Assembly: GCF_003055625.1 (NCBI RefSeq)
Contig: NZ_CP028811.1
Span: 2,604,001 to 2,668,000 of the forward strand
Direction of reading: 5' to 3'
Length of the DNA: 64,000 nucleotides
From: Flavobacterium magnum
GTDB lineage: Bacteria; Bacteroidota; Bacteroidia; Flavobacteriales; Flavobacteriaceae
Each line of letters opens with the position of its first letter. Within the stretch, counting starts at the first letter, position 1. Both the position numbers and the translations under genes were made by a program. Below the pieces are notes generated by a model, which was given only the letters and a program-made list of their open reading frames with translations, made no database searches and was not told the DNA's origin. This document shows, in pieces, positions 1 through 8,666 of this stretch.

Positions 1-751
1 CGTTGTCGCGCAACACATAGTAGTCCAGGTCGAGGCCTTTATAGTTTTCGCCGAAATGCACATAATCGCCGATATTGAGCGAGATCCCGTAAGTATTGAT
101 CGGGTTTTTGACTTCCCAGTCCCAGCGCGTGTATCCGTCATTCAAATCCTGTGATCCTGTAAACCGCCCGTTTGACACGCCCATCAGGCCATTGGGAACA
201 GCTAATTTGATGGTTACGCCGTTGTCCGGCTCATCCGTTTGGGAATCCTTGCACGGATACCACAGGCTGGCCCCCGTTCCCTGTACAGCTGTAGCGATCC
301 AGTCTTTTCCTGCCGTGTCTTTTGAGAATACAAATCCGCCGTCCCAGGGCGCGCGTTGGGCCACAATCGGGTTGCCGGAATAATAGAAAGTGATCTTTTG
401 GTCCGAATCCTTTGCCAGTGGTGTCGGGAAGTCGATGAAGACTGCGTTGAAATCCCTTTTGAATTGGAGTCGGTTCGAATCCCAGACAATACTGTCGACC
501 TGCATATTCCCGAACAAATCGATCTGGATCCTCGACGTGTTTTCTACAACCCTGAATGCAATGTCGTTGAATCCGCGAATGGATTTCTGCGAAGGGATAA
601 CCCGTAGATTGATGTCGTAACGCCGGATATCGAAACAGCTGCGTTCAGAGCGCATACCGCCCTGCAGCGAATCTTTTCTCGAAAAGGTTTCCTGTGAAAA
701 GCCTTTGGCAACGGCCATCATCAATAAAGCTGCAGCAAATCCCTTCATCAT
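1..751 (-). CDS. M1 family metallopeptidase, N-terminal part (cut by window edge)
   Basis: This reading frame starts at an ATG (749-751) and runs off the left edge, so only about 250 N-terminal residues are visible. It opens with a short hydrophobic export signal ending near FSQ. The rest matches the beta-rich N-terminal domain of M1 aminopeptidases: a CFDIRRYDINLRV stretch, then WYPCKDSQTDEPDN, the conserved tract of secreted Bacteroidota M1 peptidases. The zinc site (HExxH) would lie outside the window, so catalytic competence cannot be judged. The start lies one base after the stop of the carboxylase gene upstream, so the two are probably co-transcribed. Expected role: cleaving N-terminal residues from peptides in the periplasm or at the surface. 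Confidence 0.85.
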   Translation of the reverse strand, partial: MMKGFAAALLMMAVAKGFSQETFSRKDSLQGGMRSERSCFDIRRYDINLRVIPSQKSIRGFNDIAFRVVENTSRIQIDLFGNMQVDSIVWDSNRLQFKRDFNAVFIDFPTPLAKDSDQKITFYYSGNPIVAQRAPWDGGFVFSKDTAGKDWIATAVQGTGASLWYPCKDSQTDEPDNGVTIKLAVPNGLMGVSNGRFTGSQDLNDGYTRWDWEVKNPINTYGISLNIGDYVHFGENYKGLDLDYYVLRDN

Positions 752-752
752 A

Positions 753-2381
753 TTAAGTCTGGATCACACCAAGGTTAAAAGGTTTTTGTATCGGCGCATG
801 ATTTGCCGCCTCAATGCCCATGGAAATCCAGGTACGTGTATCAATCGGGTCGATGATGGCGTCGGTCCAGATCCTTGAAGCTGCGTAATAAGGCGAGACC
901 TGGGCATCATAGCGCGCCTTGATTTTATCGAACAATTCCTGTTCTTTCTTTTCGTCCACGACTTCCCCTTTTGATTTTAATGAGGAAGCTTCGATCTGCA
1001 TCAAAACTTTGGCTGCCTGCGTGCCGCCCATGACGGCCAGTTCGGCGCTTGGCCACGCAAAAATCAACCTCGGATCGTATGCTTTGCCGCACATGGCATA
1101 ATTTCCGGCACCATAAGAATTCCCTACGATTACTGTAAATTTAGGTACAACCGAATTGGATACCGCATTTACCATCTTCGCCCCATCCTTAATAATACCG
1201 CCATGTTCCGATTTTGAACCCACCATAAAGCCGGTCACATCCTGTATGAAAACCAACGGAATTTTCTTCTGGTTGCAATTGGCAATAAAGCGCGTAGCTT
1301 TATCTGCTGAATCGGAGTAGATCACGCCGCCAAACTGCATTTCCCCTTTTTTGGATTTTACAACCTTACGCTGGTTGGCTACAATCCCTACCGCCCAGCC
1401 GTCAATGCGCGCATACCCCGTGATGATGGTTTGCCCGTAGCCGTCCTTGTACGCTTCGAACTCGGAATTGTCCACCAGTCGCTCGATGATCTCCATCATG
1501 TCGTACTGCTCGTTTCGTGCCTTGGGCAGAATGCCATAAATCTCGTTTTCGTCTTTTGCGGGTTTTGCAGGTTTGTCACGGTTGAAACCCGCTTTTTCAA
1601 AATCGCCTATCTTGGAAACGATATTCTTGATCCTGTCCAAAGCATCCTTATCATCTTTCGCCTTGTAATCGGTTACGCCTGAAATCTCGCAATGTGTCGT
1701 CGCGCCTCCAAGTGTTTCATTGTCTATGCTCTCACCGATAGCCGCTTTAACGAGGTAACTTCCCGCAAGGAAAATACTGCCTGTTTTGTCGACAATCAGC
1801 GCCTCGTCACTCATAATCGGGAGGTAAGCGCCTCCTGCTACACAGCTTCCCATAACGGCTGCAATCTGTGTGATGCCCATGCTGCTCATCACGGCATTGT
1901 TCCGGAATATACGCCCGAAGTGCTCTTTGTCCGGAAAAATCTCGTCCTGCATCGGCAGATACACCCCGGCGCTGTCGACAAGATATATAATAGGTAAGCG
2001 GTTTTCAATGGCGATTTCCTGTGCACGAAGGTTTTTCTTTCCGGTGATCGGAAACCAGGCGCCGGCTTTCACGGTCGCATCGTTGGCTACGACAATGCAT
2101 TGTTTCCCTTTGATGTAACCCATTTTGACGACCACACCACCCGAAGGGCATCCGCCATGCTCGGCGTACATGCCATCACCCGCAAACGCTGCGATTTCAA
2201 TGTTGTTTGCCTTAGCGTCGAGGAGGTAATCGATGCGTTCACGGGCCGTCATCTTGCCCTCGGCGTGTAATTTTTCGATTCGCTTTTCGCCGCCACCCAA
2301 TTTGACTTTGGCGAGTTGCTGCTTTAAATCAGACAGCAGCAGCCTGTTATGGTCTTCGTTCTTATTGAAATTGATATCCAT
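753..2381 (-). CDS. Acyl-CoA carboxylase carboxyltransferase (beta) subunit, probably methylcrotonyl-CoA carboxylase
   Basis: A 542-aa biotin-dependent carboxyltransferase subunit, full length for the family. It shows the crotonase-like N half with the glycine-rich oxyanion loop GSCVAGGAYLP and the C half with GNSYGAGNYAMCGKAYDPR. The segment FPDKEHFGRIFRNNAVMSS resembles methylcrotonyl-CoA carboxylase beta more than propionyl-CoA carboxylase beta, which points to leucine catabolism; propionyl- or geranyl-CoA cannot be excluded. The enzyme moves carboxyl groups from carboxybiotin to the acyl-CoA and needs a biotinylated alpha subunit, which is not in this window. It precedes the M1 peptidase gene with a single-base gap. 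Confidence 0.92.
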   Translation of the reverse strand: MDINFNKNEDHNRLLLSDLKQQLAKVKLGGGEKRIEKLHAEGKMTARERIDYLLDAKANNIEIAAFAGDGMYAEHGGCPSGGVVVKMGYIKGKQCIVVANDATVKAGAWFPITGKKNLRAQEIAIENRLPIIYLVDSAGVYLPMQDEIFPDKEHFGRIFRNNAVMSSMGITQIAAVMGSCVAGGAYLPIMSDEALIVDKTGSIFLAGSYLVKAAIGESIDNETLGGATTHCEISGVTDYKAKDDKDALDRIKNIVSKIGDFEKAGFNRDKPAKPAKDENEIYGILPKARNEQYDMMEIIERLVDNSEFEAYKDGYGQTIITGYARIDGWAVGIVANQRKVVKSKKGEMQFGGVIYSDSADKATRFIANCNQKKIPLVFIQDVTGFMVGSKSEHGGIIKDGAKMVNAVSNSVVPKFTVIVGNSYGAGNYAMCGKAYDPRLIFAWPSAELAVMGGTQAAKVLMQIEASSLKSKGEVVDEKKEQELFDKIKARYDAQVSPYYAASRIWTDAIIDPIDTRTWISMGIEAANHAPIQKPFNLGVIQT

Positions 2382-2490
2382 CAGGAATTTGGTTTGTGAA
2401 GTGTTATTGTAAGGTATGCTAAATTACGAAAACGATTGGAATTGGAAAGAATGGTTCAATATGAAGCCGAAACGGCAAACGGTTAAATGG

Positions 2491-2518
2491 TTAATGTTTA
2501 CTTAACATTAACTTAACA
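2491..2518 (+). promoter_or_regulatory. TTAACA direct repeats, PHO-box-like, before the phosphate operon
   Basis: Two exact TTAACA hexamers at 2502-2507 and 2513-2518 start 11 bp apart. A degenerate third copy (TTAATG, 2491-2496) is one further 11-bp step upstream. TTAATGTT and AACATTAA in the same tract also form an inverted repeat. Eleven-bp-phased direct repeats just upstream of the -7 box are the layout of PhoB/PhoP boxes in other phyla, and the Bacillus PhoP half-site is close to TTAACA. The genes downstream import phosphate. Regulation by a phosphate response regulator is inference. Confidence 0.45.
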
Positions 2519-2527
2519 TTAGCCAGA

Positions 2528-2535
2528 TACATTTG
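2528..2535 (+). promoter_or_regulatory. Bacteroidota -7 promoter box for the DUF47-PiT operon
   Basis: TACATTTG at 2528-2535 fits the Bacteroidota consensus TAnnTTTG and sits 20 bp before the ATG at 2556, giving a short leader. No good TTG -33 element is seen at the usual 19-20 bp upstream. The TTAACA repeats occupy that place, as expected for an activated promoter. Confidence 0.5.
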
Positions 2536-2555
2536 CAACGTTAATTTAACATCTT

Positions 2556-3200
2556 ATGACGATAAATAATTTCTTCCAGTTTTTAGTCCCGAAAGATAAA
2601 AAATTCTTTCCATTATTTGAGAAAGCGACTTCAAACATGATCCTGATGGCAAGTACGTTGCATGAGGTGGTCAATATGGCTCCGGCGGACCGCCACGAGC
2701 ATTTCATGAAGATTGAGGAACTCGAACAGACAGGGGAGGAAATCACCCGGAAAATCAACCTCGAACTGAGCAAGAATTTTATTACGCCTTTTGACCGTGA
2801 AGACATTTACGCGCTGACCAAGGCAATTGACAATATCGCCGGGAATATTTACGGTGCCTCAAGCAGGATGCGTTTGTACCACATAGAGAAAATTACAAAA
2901 TCCATCCGCAAACTCACCGAGATCAATCTTGAAGCTTGCCAGAACATTGACGCTGCGGTGAAGGAACTGCGCGACCTGAAGAAAATTAAGAAAATTACCG
3001 ATGCCTGCGCCCGGATCAACAAGCTTGAAAATAAATCGGATATGGTTTATGATAAAGCCGTGGCCGACCTGTTTGAAAATGAAACCGACGCAAAGAATAT
3101 CATCAAATACAAGGAAGTGCTTTCCGTACTGGAATCGGCGGCTGACCGGTGTAAGAGCGCTTCAAACGTACTCGAATCCATCGCGGTAAAACATTCATAA
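2556..3200 (+). CDS. DUF47 family phosphate transport accessory protein (PhoU-like)
   Basis: A 214-aa all-helical protein of the DUF47/PhoU-like family. The hallmark tract FDREDIYALTKAIDNIAG is present about a third of the way in, followed by charged helices typical of the family. Such proteins are encoded directly before PiT phosphate permeases and are thought to regulate or partner them in the cytoplasm. Here the permease starts 18 bp after this stop. The ATG at 2556 lies shortly after a TAnnTTTG box, which supports the start. Confidence 0.9.
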   Translation: MTINNFFQFLVPKDKKFFPLFEKATSNMILMASTLHEVVNMAPADRHEHFMKIEELEQTGEEITRKINLELSKNFITPFDREDIYALTKAIDNIAGNIYGASSRMRLYHIEKITKSIRKLTEINLEACQNIDAAVKELRDLKKIKKITDACARINKLENKSDMVYDKAVADLFENETDAKNIIKYKEVLSVLESAADRCKSASNVLESIAVKHS

Positions 3201-3218
3201 GGACTGACCCATACACAC

Positions 3219-4493
3219 ATGACGTTATTAATCATCATCATCGTTTTAGCCCTTATTTTTGATTACATCAATGGTTTTCACGATGCCGCTAACGCCATTG
3301 CCACTGTTGTGGCTACAAAGGTGCTTACTCCTTTTCAGGCGGTGATATGGGCTGCGTTTTTCAACTTCCTGGCGTACTGGGTTTTTGGATTTGGCGTCGC
3401 CGACACCGTGGCTAAAACAGCCAATACCATGGAAATCAATCTTACGGTGATCCTCGCTGGGGTCATTGCGGCCATCATATGGAATTTATTTACGTGGTGG
3501 CAGGGTATTCCGTCAAGTTCGTCCCATACGCTGATCGGGGGCTTCGCGGGCGCGGCCATTGCGCACGCCGGAATCGGCGTCGTATCGTGGTACAAGGCAG
3601 GAAAGGATGGCGGTTTGCCGTCGGGCGTACTGATTATTATCGCATTCATCGTGCTGGCGCCTTTACTCGGTGCGCTGGTCTCTTACCTGATTTCGCTCTG
3701 GCTATTGCATTCCTATAAAAAACGGGCGTTGCCAAAGTTGTTTACCGTAGGATTAATGGCACTGACATTTTGGTTTATTGAAGGACAGATTAAATATTAC
3801 GACAAGATCGACAAACCGAGATTCGATTCCCACTTCTGGAGTGTGGCACTCGAACAGCACAACATCAAATGGTTCCTTGTTGGATTCATCATCTTTACGA
3901 TCAGTATCTTTTGCCTGTTTTTCAGCAGGCTGAACCATACACAGTCAGAATTTTGGCTGAAGAAAATGCAGCTGCTTTCGTCTGCGGCCTTTAGCCTCGG
4001 ACATGGCGGTAACGATTCACAGAAAGTTATGGGAATCATCGCTGCGGCGGTAGCGGTTTACGTTCACACACATACGGGCGAAACAATGCCGGATTGGCTC
4101 AATGTCATCTTACCGGATGAGGATGGAAACGGTTCGAATATGCCCGAGTGGATCCCGTTAGCGTGCTACTCCGCGATTGCAGCCGGAACCCTGAGCGGCG
4201 GCTGGAAAATCGTCAAGACGATGGGGTCTAAAATCACCAAAGTAACCTCATTTGAAGGCGTTGCTGCAGAAACCGCCGGAGCCCTGACATTGTATTTTAC
4301 CGAACACCTGAAGATTCCCGTAAGCACCACACATACAATCACCGGTTCTATTATCGGGGTGGGCCTTACCAAAAGGATTTCCGCAGTGCGCTGGGGCGTA
4401 ACGGTCAGTCTGGTTTGGGCATGGATCCTCACCATTCCGATTTCAGCGATTCTGGCCGCGATTGTATACTACTTGCTCAGTATCTTTATCTAA
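3219..4493 (+). CDS. Inorganic phosphate transporter, PiT family
   Basis: A 424-aa polytopic membrane protein with the duplicated PiT signature. The N half has GFHDAANAIATVVATKVL and PSSSSHTLIGGFAG; the C half has GHGGNDSQKVMGIIAAAV and PVSTTHTITGSIIGVG. About ten to twelve hydrophobic segments are visible, with a longer polar central loop. The family imports phosphate, usually as a metal-phosphate complex with protons or sodium, across the inner membrane. It is second in a two-gene operon after the DUF47 gene and is closed by a hairpin terminator. Confidence 0.93.
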   Translation: MTLLIIIIVLALIFDYINGFHDAANAIATVVATKVLTPFQAVIWAAFFNFLAYWVFGFGVADTVAKTANTMEINLTVILAGVIAAIIWNLFTWWQGIPSSSSHTLIGGFAGAAIAHAGIGVVSWYKAGKDGGLPSGVLIIIAFIVLAPLLGALVSYLISLWLLHSYKKRALPKLFTVGLMALTFWFIEGQIKYYDKIDKPRFDSHFWSVALEQHNIKWFLVGFIIFTISIFCLFFSRLNHTQSEFWLKKMQLLSSAAFSLGHGGNDSQKVMGIIAAAVAVYVHTHTGETMPDWLNVILPDEDGNGSNMPEWIPLACYSAIAAGTLSGGWKIVKTMGSKITKVTSFEGVAAETAGALTLYFTEHLKIPVSTTHTITGSIIGVGLTKRISAVRWGVTVSLVWAWILTIPISAILAAIVYYLLSIFI

Positions 4494-4513
4494 CGATTGC
4501 AAAATGAATTCAA

Positions 4514-4545
4514 TAAAAAAGTCCCTAAATCCGGGACTTTTTTAT
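4514..4545. terminator. Bidirectional rho-independent terminator between pit and lpxD
   Basis: AAAAAAGTCCC and GGGACTTTTTT form a perfect stem with a short loop and flanking A and T runs. It lies between the convergent phosphate transporter (+) and lpxD (-) and can serve both. Confidence 0.85.
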
Positions 4546-4591
4546 TTTAAGATACGGTGCACACTGTGAGATTCCGTAAGGTATAACTACG

Positions 4592-5590
4592 CTATCTCGA
4601 AGATTCTTTTACCAATCGTTTTAAGATGGCCCACTGTTTTAACGCATCCCGAGCCTCTACAGCAGGATAGCCGAGCATGACCTTTCCGGGCTCTATGTCG
4701 CCTGTAACCCCAGAGCCCGCGCCGACTGTCGCGCCGCTGCCAATGGTGACATGGTCCTTGATCGAAGCGCTTCCGCCGATAATGACGCCATCACCCAGTG
4801 TGACAGAACCTGCGAGTCCGCTGTTGCCGGCCATGATGCAAAAACGTCCCAGTTTGCTGTTGTGTCCGATTTGTACCAGGTTGTCAATTTTACAGCCATC
4901 TCCCAGAACGGTCGAGCTGAATTTACCCCTATCAACACAGGAATTTGCACCGATTTCAACGCCATTGCCAATAATCACATTGCCTATTTGCGGGATTTTT
5001 ACCAATCCTCGTTCGGCACAAGGCCTAAAACCGAAGCCGTCGGCCCCGATCGTCGCATTGGGATGGATGATGCAGTGGTGTCCGATATGGCAACGCTCGC
5101 GTATCACACTTCCGGACCAGATTGTCGTATGATTTCCTATACTGGACTCATCCAAAATCGTGACATTCGGGTAAATGGTGGAATGGTCGCCAATTTTGAC
5201 ATTCTTTCCGATATAGCAGCCCGCCCCGATACGGGAACCGTTTCCAATTGTCGCCGATACATCGACTACCGCGGACGGATGGATGTCGTGATCGAATTCA
5301 GGAAGGGGAGGGGCAAAGAGGTCAAGTACCTGCGACATGGCCAGATCGGCGTTGCCCACCTTAATGAATGCCCTGTTATCTCCGGGCTCAATCGTGATGT
5401 CTTTATTGACCACAGCGGCACAAGCCTTGGACCCGGCCCAGCAACGTTCGTATTTTTTATTCCCGATAAAAGAAATCTCAGTTTCAGAGGCGGCATCAAG
5501 CTGCTCGGGAGCGGTTATGCGGCAAGTGGTATCCCCAACCAGTTCTCCTTTTAAAATTTCATTAATTTCCTGGATGCTGAAGGTTTTCAT
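4592..5590 (-). CDS. lpxD: UDP-3-O-(3-hydroxyacyl)glucosamine N-acyltransferase
   Basis: A 332-aa LpxD. It transfers a hydroxyacyl chain from ACP to the 2-amino group of UDP-3-O-acylglucosamine in lipid A synthesis. The N-terminal uridine-binding domain is followed by a left-handed beta-helix of hexapeptide repeats. HPNATIGADGFGFRP and the QIGHN turn carrying the likely catalytic His are characteristic. A short helical tail (ALKQWAILKRLVKESSR) ends the protein. A TTG six bases upstream could extend the frame, but the ATG at 5590 (MKTFSIQEI) is the better start. A second LpxD copy elsewhere is common in the phylum, so this may not be the only one. Confidence 0.92.
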   Translation of the reverse strand: MKTFSIQEINEILKGELVGDTTCRITAPEQLDAASETEISFIGNKKYERCWAGSKACAAVVNKDITIEPGDNRAFIKVGNADLAMSQVLDLFAPPLPEFDHDIHPSAVVDVSATIGNGSRIGAGCYIGKNVKIGDHSTIYPNVTILDESSIGNHTTIWSGSVIRERCHIGHHCIIHPNATIGADGFGFRPCAERGLVKIPQIGNVIIGNGVEIGANSCVDRGKFSSTVLGDGCKIDNLVQIGHNSKLGRFCIMAGNSGLAGSVTLGDGVIIGGSASIKDHVTIGSGATVGAGSGVTGDIEPGKVMLGYPAVEARDALKQWAILKRLVKESSR

Positions 5591-5696
5591 GGGCAAAGGT
5601 TTGATGTTAAGGTCAAATAAAGCCTTTTAATGTGGTTTTTCCAAATATTGGTTATGTATTTTATTTTTTTAACGGATTAACAGCCAATATTTCAAA

Positions 5697-6245
5697 TTAG
5701 CCGTGATTCTTCGCCATTTCAATAAGTTTCCGAATTGTTTTCCAGTTCCTTGATGTCGCACGCATTTTGAGCTTATTCTCAATCACCGCATTTGTGAGCT
5801 TTGTGGTACCGGCACCGTGGTGGTAACGGAGGTAAATGAACCGGTTCACAACGACCAGCCTGTCCGGCTCAAAATCAATAGCCAGCAGGATTTGCAGGCG
5901 ATCCGGCAAAGGCATTCCAGCAAGGATGGCGACATAAGGCTGGGTGTCGTCGGGCAGTGCTTCCCCGGCAAATGGATTGTGTTGCCACACAAATTCCAGG
6001 TCTTCCAATGTCAGGACCATCACCGGAACTTCAAAACCAAACTCCGCGAGAATCTGTTCCGAAATCTGCTGTTCCAACAAACCCGGCTCGCACGTGTCGC
6101 TTTGAAAGACAACATTTCCGCTTTGGATATACGTCTGTATATTTTGAAGGTGAAGCGCGGCGAGTGCCTGTCTAAGCGCCTCCATTTTGATTAACTTTTG
6201 TCCGCTGACATTGATGCCGCGCAGTAAGGCGATAAACGTACCCAT
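5697..6245 (-). CDS. DUF1697 domain-containing protein
   Basis: A 182-aa cytoplasmic protein. The opening MGTFIALLRGINVSGQ and the segment IQTYIQSGNVVFQS are diagnostic of DUF1697, a small widespread family of unknown activity. The length is normal for the family. Its ATG overlaps the stop of the upstream exo/endonuclease-phosphatase gene in a TAATG junction, which suggests translational coupling. I infer no function beyond the family name. Confidence 0.9.
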   Translation of the reverse strand: MGTFIALLRGINVSGQKLIKMEALRQALAALHLQNIQTYIQSGNVVFQSDTCEPGLLEQQISEQILAEFGFEVPVMVLTLEDLEFVWQHNPFAGEALPDDTQPYVAILAGMPLPDRLQILLAIDFEPDRLVVVNRFIYLRYHHGAGTTKLTNAVIENKLKMRATSRNWKTIRKLIEMAKNHG

Positions 6246-7084
6246 TACTTCTTTAGAAAAAGCTCGACGTATACCGGTAGGTGGTCCGACGGATATTTGC
6301 AGTCCTTGGAGTCGCTGAGCACCCCATATTTGGTGACCGCAATGTTGTCCTTGCTTGTAAAAATATAATCTATCAAAAGCGTGACCGGCTTGTTGAATTC
6401 AAAATTATTAAAGGTACCTGACGGCCCGAACGGAAGTTCTTCGCTGATGACTTTTGAATCATTCATCCACGAGGAGAGGAATCGGTATGCTGTGCTTTTA
6501 ATCTCGCTGTTGAAATCACCTGTAACGATTACAGGAACATTTTCGGTGTTGATGGCGTTGATCTTACTCACGATCAGTTTGGCGCTGTTGGTGCGCGCCA
6601 GTTCCCCCACATGGTCGAAATGGGTATTGAATACGTAAAAACGCTGCCTGGTTTTGATATTTTCAAAAAGTCCGTAAGTACAAATCCTTTCAAACATTGC
6701 GTCCCATCCTTTGGACACTTCACCCGGCGTTTCCGAGAGCCAAAACGTGGAGTGCTTCACGACCCGGAATTTGGTCGAATTGTAAAAAATCGCGCTGTAC
6801 TCACCGCCGGTGGGCGAGCTGTCGCGACCAATCCCGATATAGCTGTAATGCGTCATGGTGCTGTCAATATACTTCAACTGGTGCAGCTTAACTTCCTGTG
6901 TACCAATGAAATCCGGACTGTAAAATTGAATCTGTCTGCAGAGGAATTCTTTGCGCAGGTCCCAGCGGTTTTCCCCATCAGCCGGATTGTCGAAACGCAG
7001 GTTGTAGGTCATCACCTTTAGGTTTTGGCCGAAAGCCGACAGCGAAAGCAGCAATAAAAGGAACGTTTTTTGTATGGTGTTCAT
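6245..7084 (-). CDS. Endonuclease/exonuclease/phosphatase family protein, exported
   Basis: A 279-aa protein with an N-terminal signal peptide ending near SAFGQ. It carries the motifs of the DNase I-like phosphoesterase fold in order: MTYNLRFDNP, TQEV, FNTHFDHVGE, VTGDFNS and the terminal SDHLPVYVEL. The metal-binding Asn, Glu, Asp and His positions all appear intact. Exported members in Bacteroidota hydrolyse phosphodiester or phosphomonoester bonds, but the substrate cannot be read from the sequence. It lies 11 bp after the TonB-domain gene and is coupled to the DUF1697 gene. Confidence 0.88.
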   Translation of the reverse strand: MNTIQKTFLLLLLSLSAFGQNLKVMTYNLRFDNPADGENRWDLRKEFLCRQIQFYSPDFIGTQEVKLHQLKYIDSTMTHYSYIGIGRDSSPTGGEYSAIFYNSTKFRVVKHSTFWLSETPGEVSKGWDAMFERICTYGLFENIKTRQRFYVFNTHFDHVGELARTNSAKLIVSKINAINTENVPVIVTGDFNSEIKSTAYRFLSSWMNDSKVISEELPFGPSGTFNNFEFNKPVTLLIDYIFTSKDNIAVTKYGVLSDSKDCKYPSDHLPVYVELFLKK

Positions 7085-7095
7085 GGTTTGGTTGT

Positions 7096-7812
7096 TTAGG
7101 GTTGTTCGGCAATTTTAATCGGAAGTGCAAAACTGGTTCTCACCGCTACGCCTTCCTGGGTGCCGGGAATCCATTTGGGCATGCTTTTCAGGACGCGTAC
7201 GGCCTCCTGGTCCAGGCGCTTTCCTACGCCCTTCTTGATCTCAATGTCTGCCACCGAACCGTCTTTCTCGACGACGAAGGTAAGATAAATGGTGCCGGAT
7301 TTGGTGCCCCGGACCTGGAAATTATTGGCGATAAATTTGTAAGCTTCGGTCATGCCTCCCGGATATTCAGGGCGTTTTTCCCTTGGAAAGTAGGGAATTT
7401 CCTCGCCATTGACATCATAACAGGTCCCGCTGAGCATTTTCCCGGCCGAGTAAGTCTCGTCGCGTTTCAATGCGCCGCCCGGCCAGAAGGTTTTCGATTC
7501 GCCATCGAGGTTTCCGTTAGCATAGTTGGCAAACCAGGCCACACTGCCATCGGGATTGTAGAGTGTCGCCTTTCCCTGCGGCATGACGCCGTCTTCACGG
7601 ATAGCGAGACTTGACTCACTGATCAGGGAATTGTCCATACGGAAGGTCCTGATCGTTTGCAGTGTCTTGTCGTTGTTGAATGTACTGATTTCGTAGCTTT
7701 CGGCCAAATCGGCCGTGGTCGCCTTATTGTTTCTGTCCTTATAAACTCTTTCCTGGGCGCTTGCGCAGAGCACAGACAGCAGCATGGCCAATGACAGTAT
7801 TTTTTTCAACAT
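7096..7812 (-). CDS. Exported protein with MORN-like repeats and a TonB C-terminal domain
   Basis: About 238 aa from the ATG at 7812, which directly precedes a clean signal peptide (LKKILSLAMLLSVLCASA); a longer frame would start at 7833. The middle holds YwqK/MORN-like units (FANYANGNLDGES, FWPGGALKRDETY). The last 80 residues form a TonB C-terminal-type domain (GTIYLTFVVEKDGSVADIEI and the KSMPKWIPGTQEG motif). Proteins of this layout are common in Bacteroidota. They lack the membrane anchor of a true TonB, so energy transduction is unlikely. The role is unknown; it probably acts in the periplasm. Confidence 0.8.
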   Translation of the reverse strand: MLKKILSLAMLLSVLCASAQERVYKDRNNKATTADLAESYEISTFNNDKTLQTIRTFRMDNSLISESSLAIREDGVMPQGKATLYNPDGSVAWFANYANGNLDGESKTFWPGGALKRDETYSAGKMLSGTCYDVNGEEIPYFPREKRPEYPGGMTEAYKFIANNFQVRGTKSGTIYLTFVVEKDGSVADIEIKKGVGKRLDQEAVRVLKSMPKWIPGTQEGVAVRTSFALPIKIAEQP

Positions 7813-8119
7813 AGTGCAGGGATTTGCATTCAAAATTAACTTTTAAAAATTCATAGCCAAAACTTAAAGCCGATGTTTTATGCATTTCATGTAATGGAAA
7901 TAGAGTGAAAAAAATACGCAGGCATGTAAATTTCTGGAAAAGAAACGATTAAAGATTGGTCAATGTTTTCACCGTGCCTTTTTTAATGCTACCTTTGGCA
8001 GATTAACCGTTACACGAATATAATTCGATGGTTTATCGATTTTCGAAGGGCTGTATTTTATGACCGCTGGAAATCCGTGAATTCTTGTCTTGTGTTTTTG
8101 GCAACAAAAATATACAGCT
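7813..8119. other. Intergenic region, divergent promoters
   Basis: About 300 bp between the TonB-domain gene (-) and the receiver gene (+), with no credible coding frame. TACCTTTG at 7990-7997 fits the TAnnTTTG promoter box, with a TTTTC element about 20 bp upstream. It would give the receiver gene a leader of more than 100 nt. Nothing else stands out. Confidence 0.5.
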
Positions 8120-8563
8120 ATGGTATCGCAAAACACCCACACGGCAAGGCATATTTTTATGGTCGATGATGACGAGGATGACCGGATGATTTTCTCAGAT
8201 ATCCTGCGCTCGGCCGACAATTCGATCGTGCTAACAGAAGTCGAAAATGGGAAGAAACTTATGGATCTGCTAGACAACCCGCCGCTGCCGCACCTGGTAT
8301 TCCTTGATTTGAACATGCCGGTAAAAGATGGTTTTGAATGCCTCGAGCAAATCAGGAAACAGGCGAAACTTAAACAGCTCAATATTGTCGTGTACACTAC
8401 TTCAGACAATCCTGAAACCATCCGCAAGGCCCAGCATCTGGGCGCCACTTTTTATGCGGTGAAACCGTGTTCAATGGAAAATCTCAGGACCCTCATCAAT
8501 ACCATTTTGGATATGGACTGGCTCACATTGCGCCCGGAATCAAGAAGTTTCAGGTTGATATAA
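8120..8563 (+). CDS. Single-domain response regulator (CheY/Rcp-like)
   Basis: A 147-aa stand-alone receiver domain from the ATG at 8120; a TTG at 8090 would add ten residues. The acidic pocket is MVDDDEDD, the phospho-acceptor is Asp63 in FLDLNMP, followed by YTTSD and the conserved Lys in AVKP. There is no output domain, so it should work by protein contact. It resembles the receiver at 46338 and the small receivers that serve phytochrome-type or GAF histidine kinases. No kinase is adjacent on this strand; the kdp kinase is convergent. Confidence 0.9.
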   Translation: MVSQNTHTARHIFMVDDDEDDRMIFSDILRSADNSIVLTEVENGKKLMDLLDNPPLPHLVFLDLNMPVKDGFECLEQIRKQAKLKQLNIVVYTTSDNPETIRKAQHLGATFYAVKPCSMENLRTLINTILDMDWLTLRPESRSFRLI

Positions 8564-8666
8564 CAGTGACGTCGATCGAGATCATGTGATTGAACCTGCG
8601 TGGGTGGCTTCACTAAACTTGTCCCGGTGATATCAGTTAGAAAGACAGTCTGCCTGATGGAAATTC

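Noticed and set aside
4751..5554. 267-codon plus-strand frame opposite lpxD
   Set aside because: It is fully antisense to a well-supported lpxD, has no promoter or family resemblance, and arises from the regular hexapeptide codon pattern.
8564..8666. Terminator or small gene between the receiver and the kdp kinase
   Set aside because: Only short GATC-rich palindromes are present, with no stable stem followed by T residues and no credible frame.
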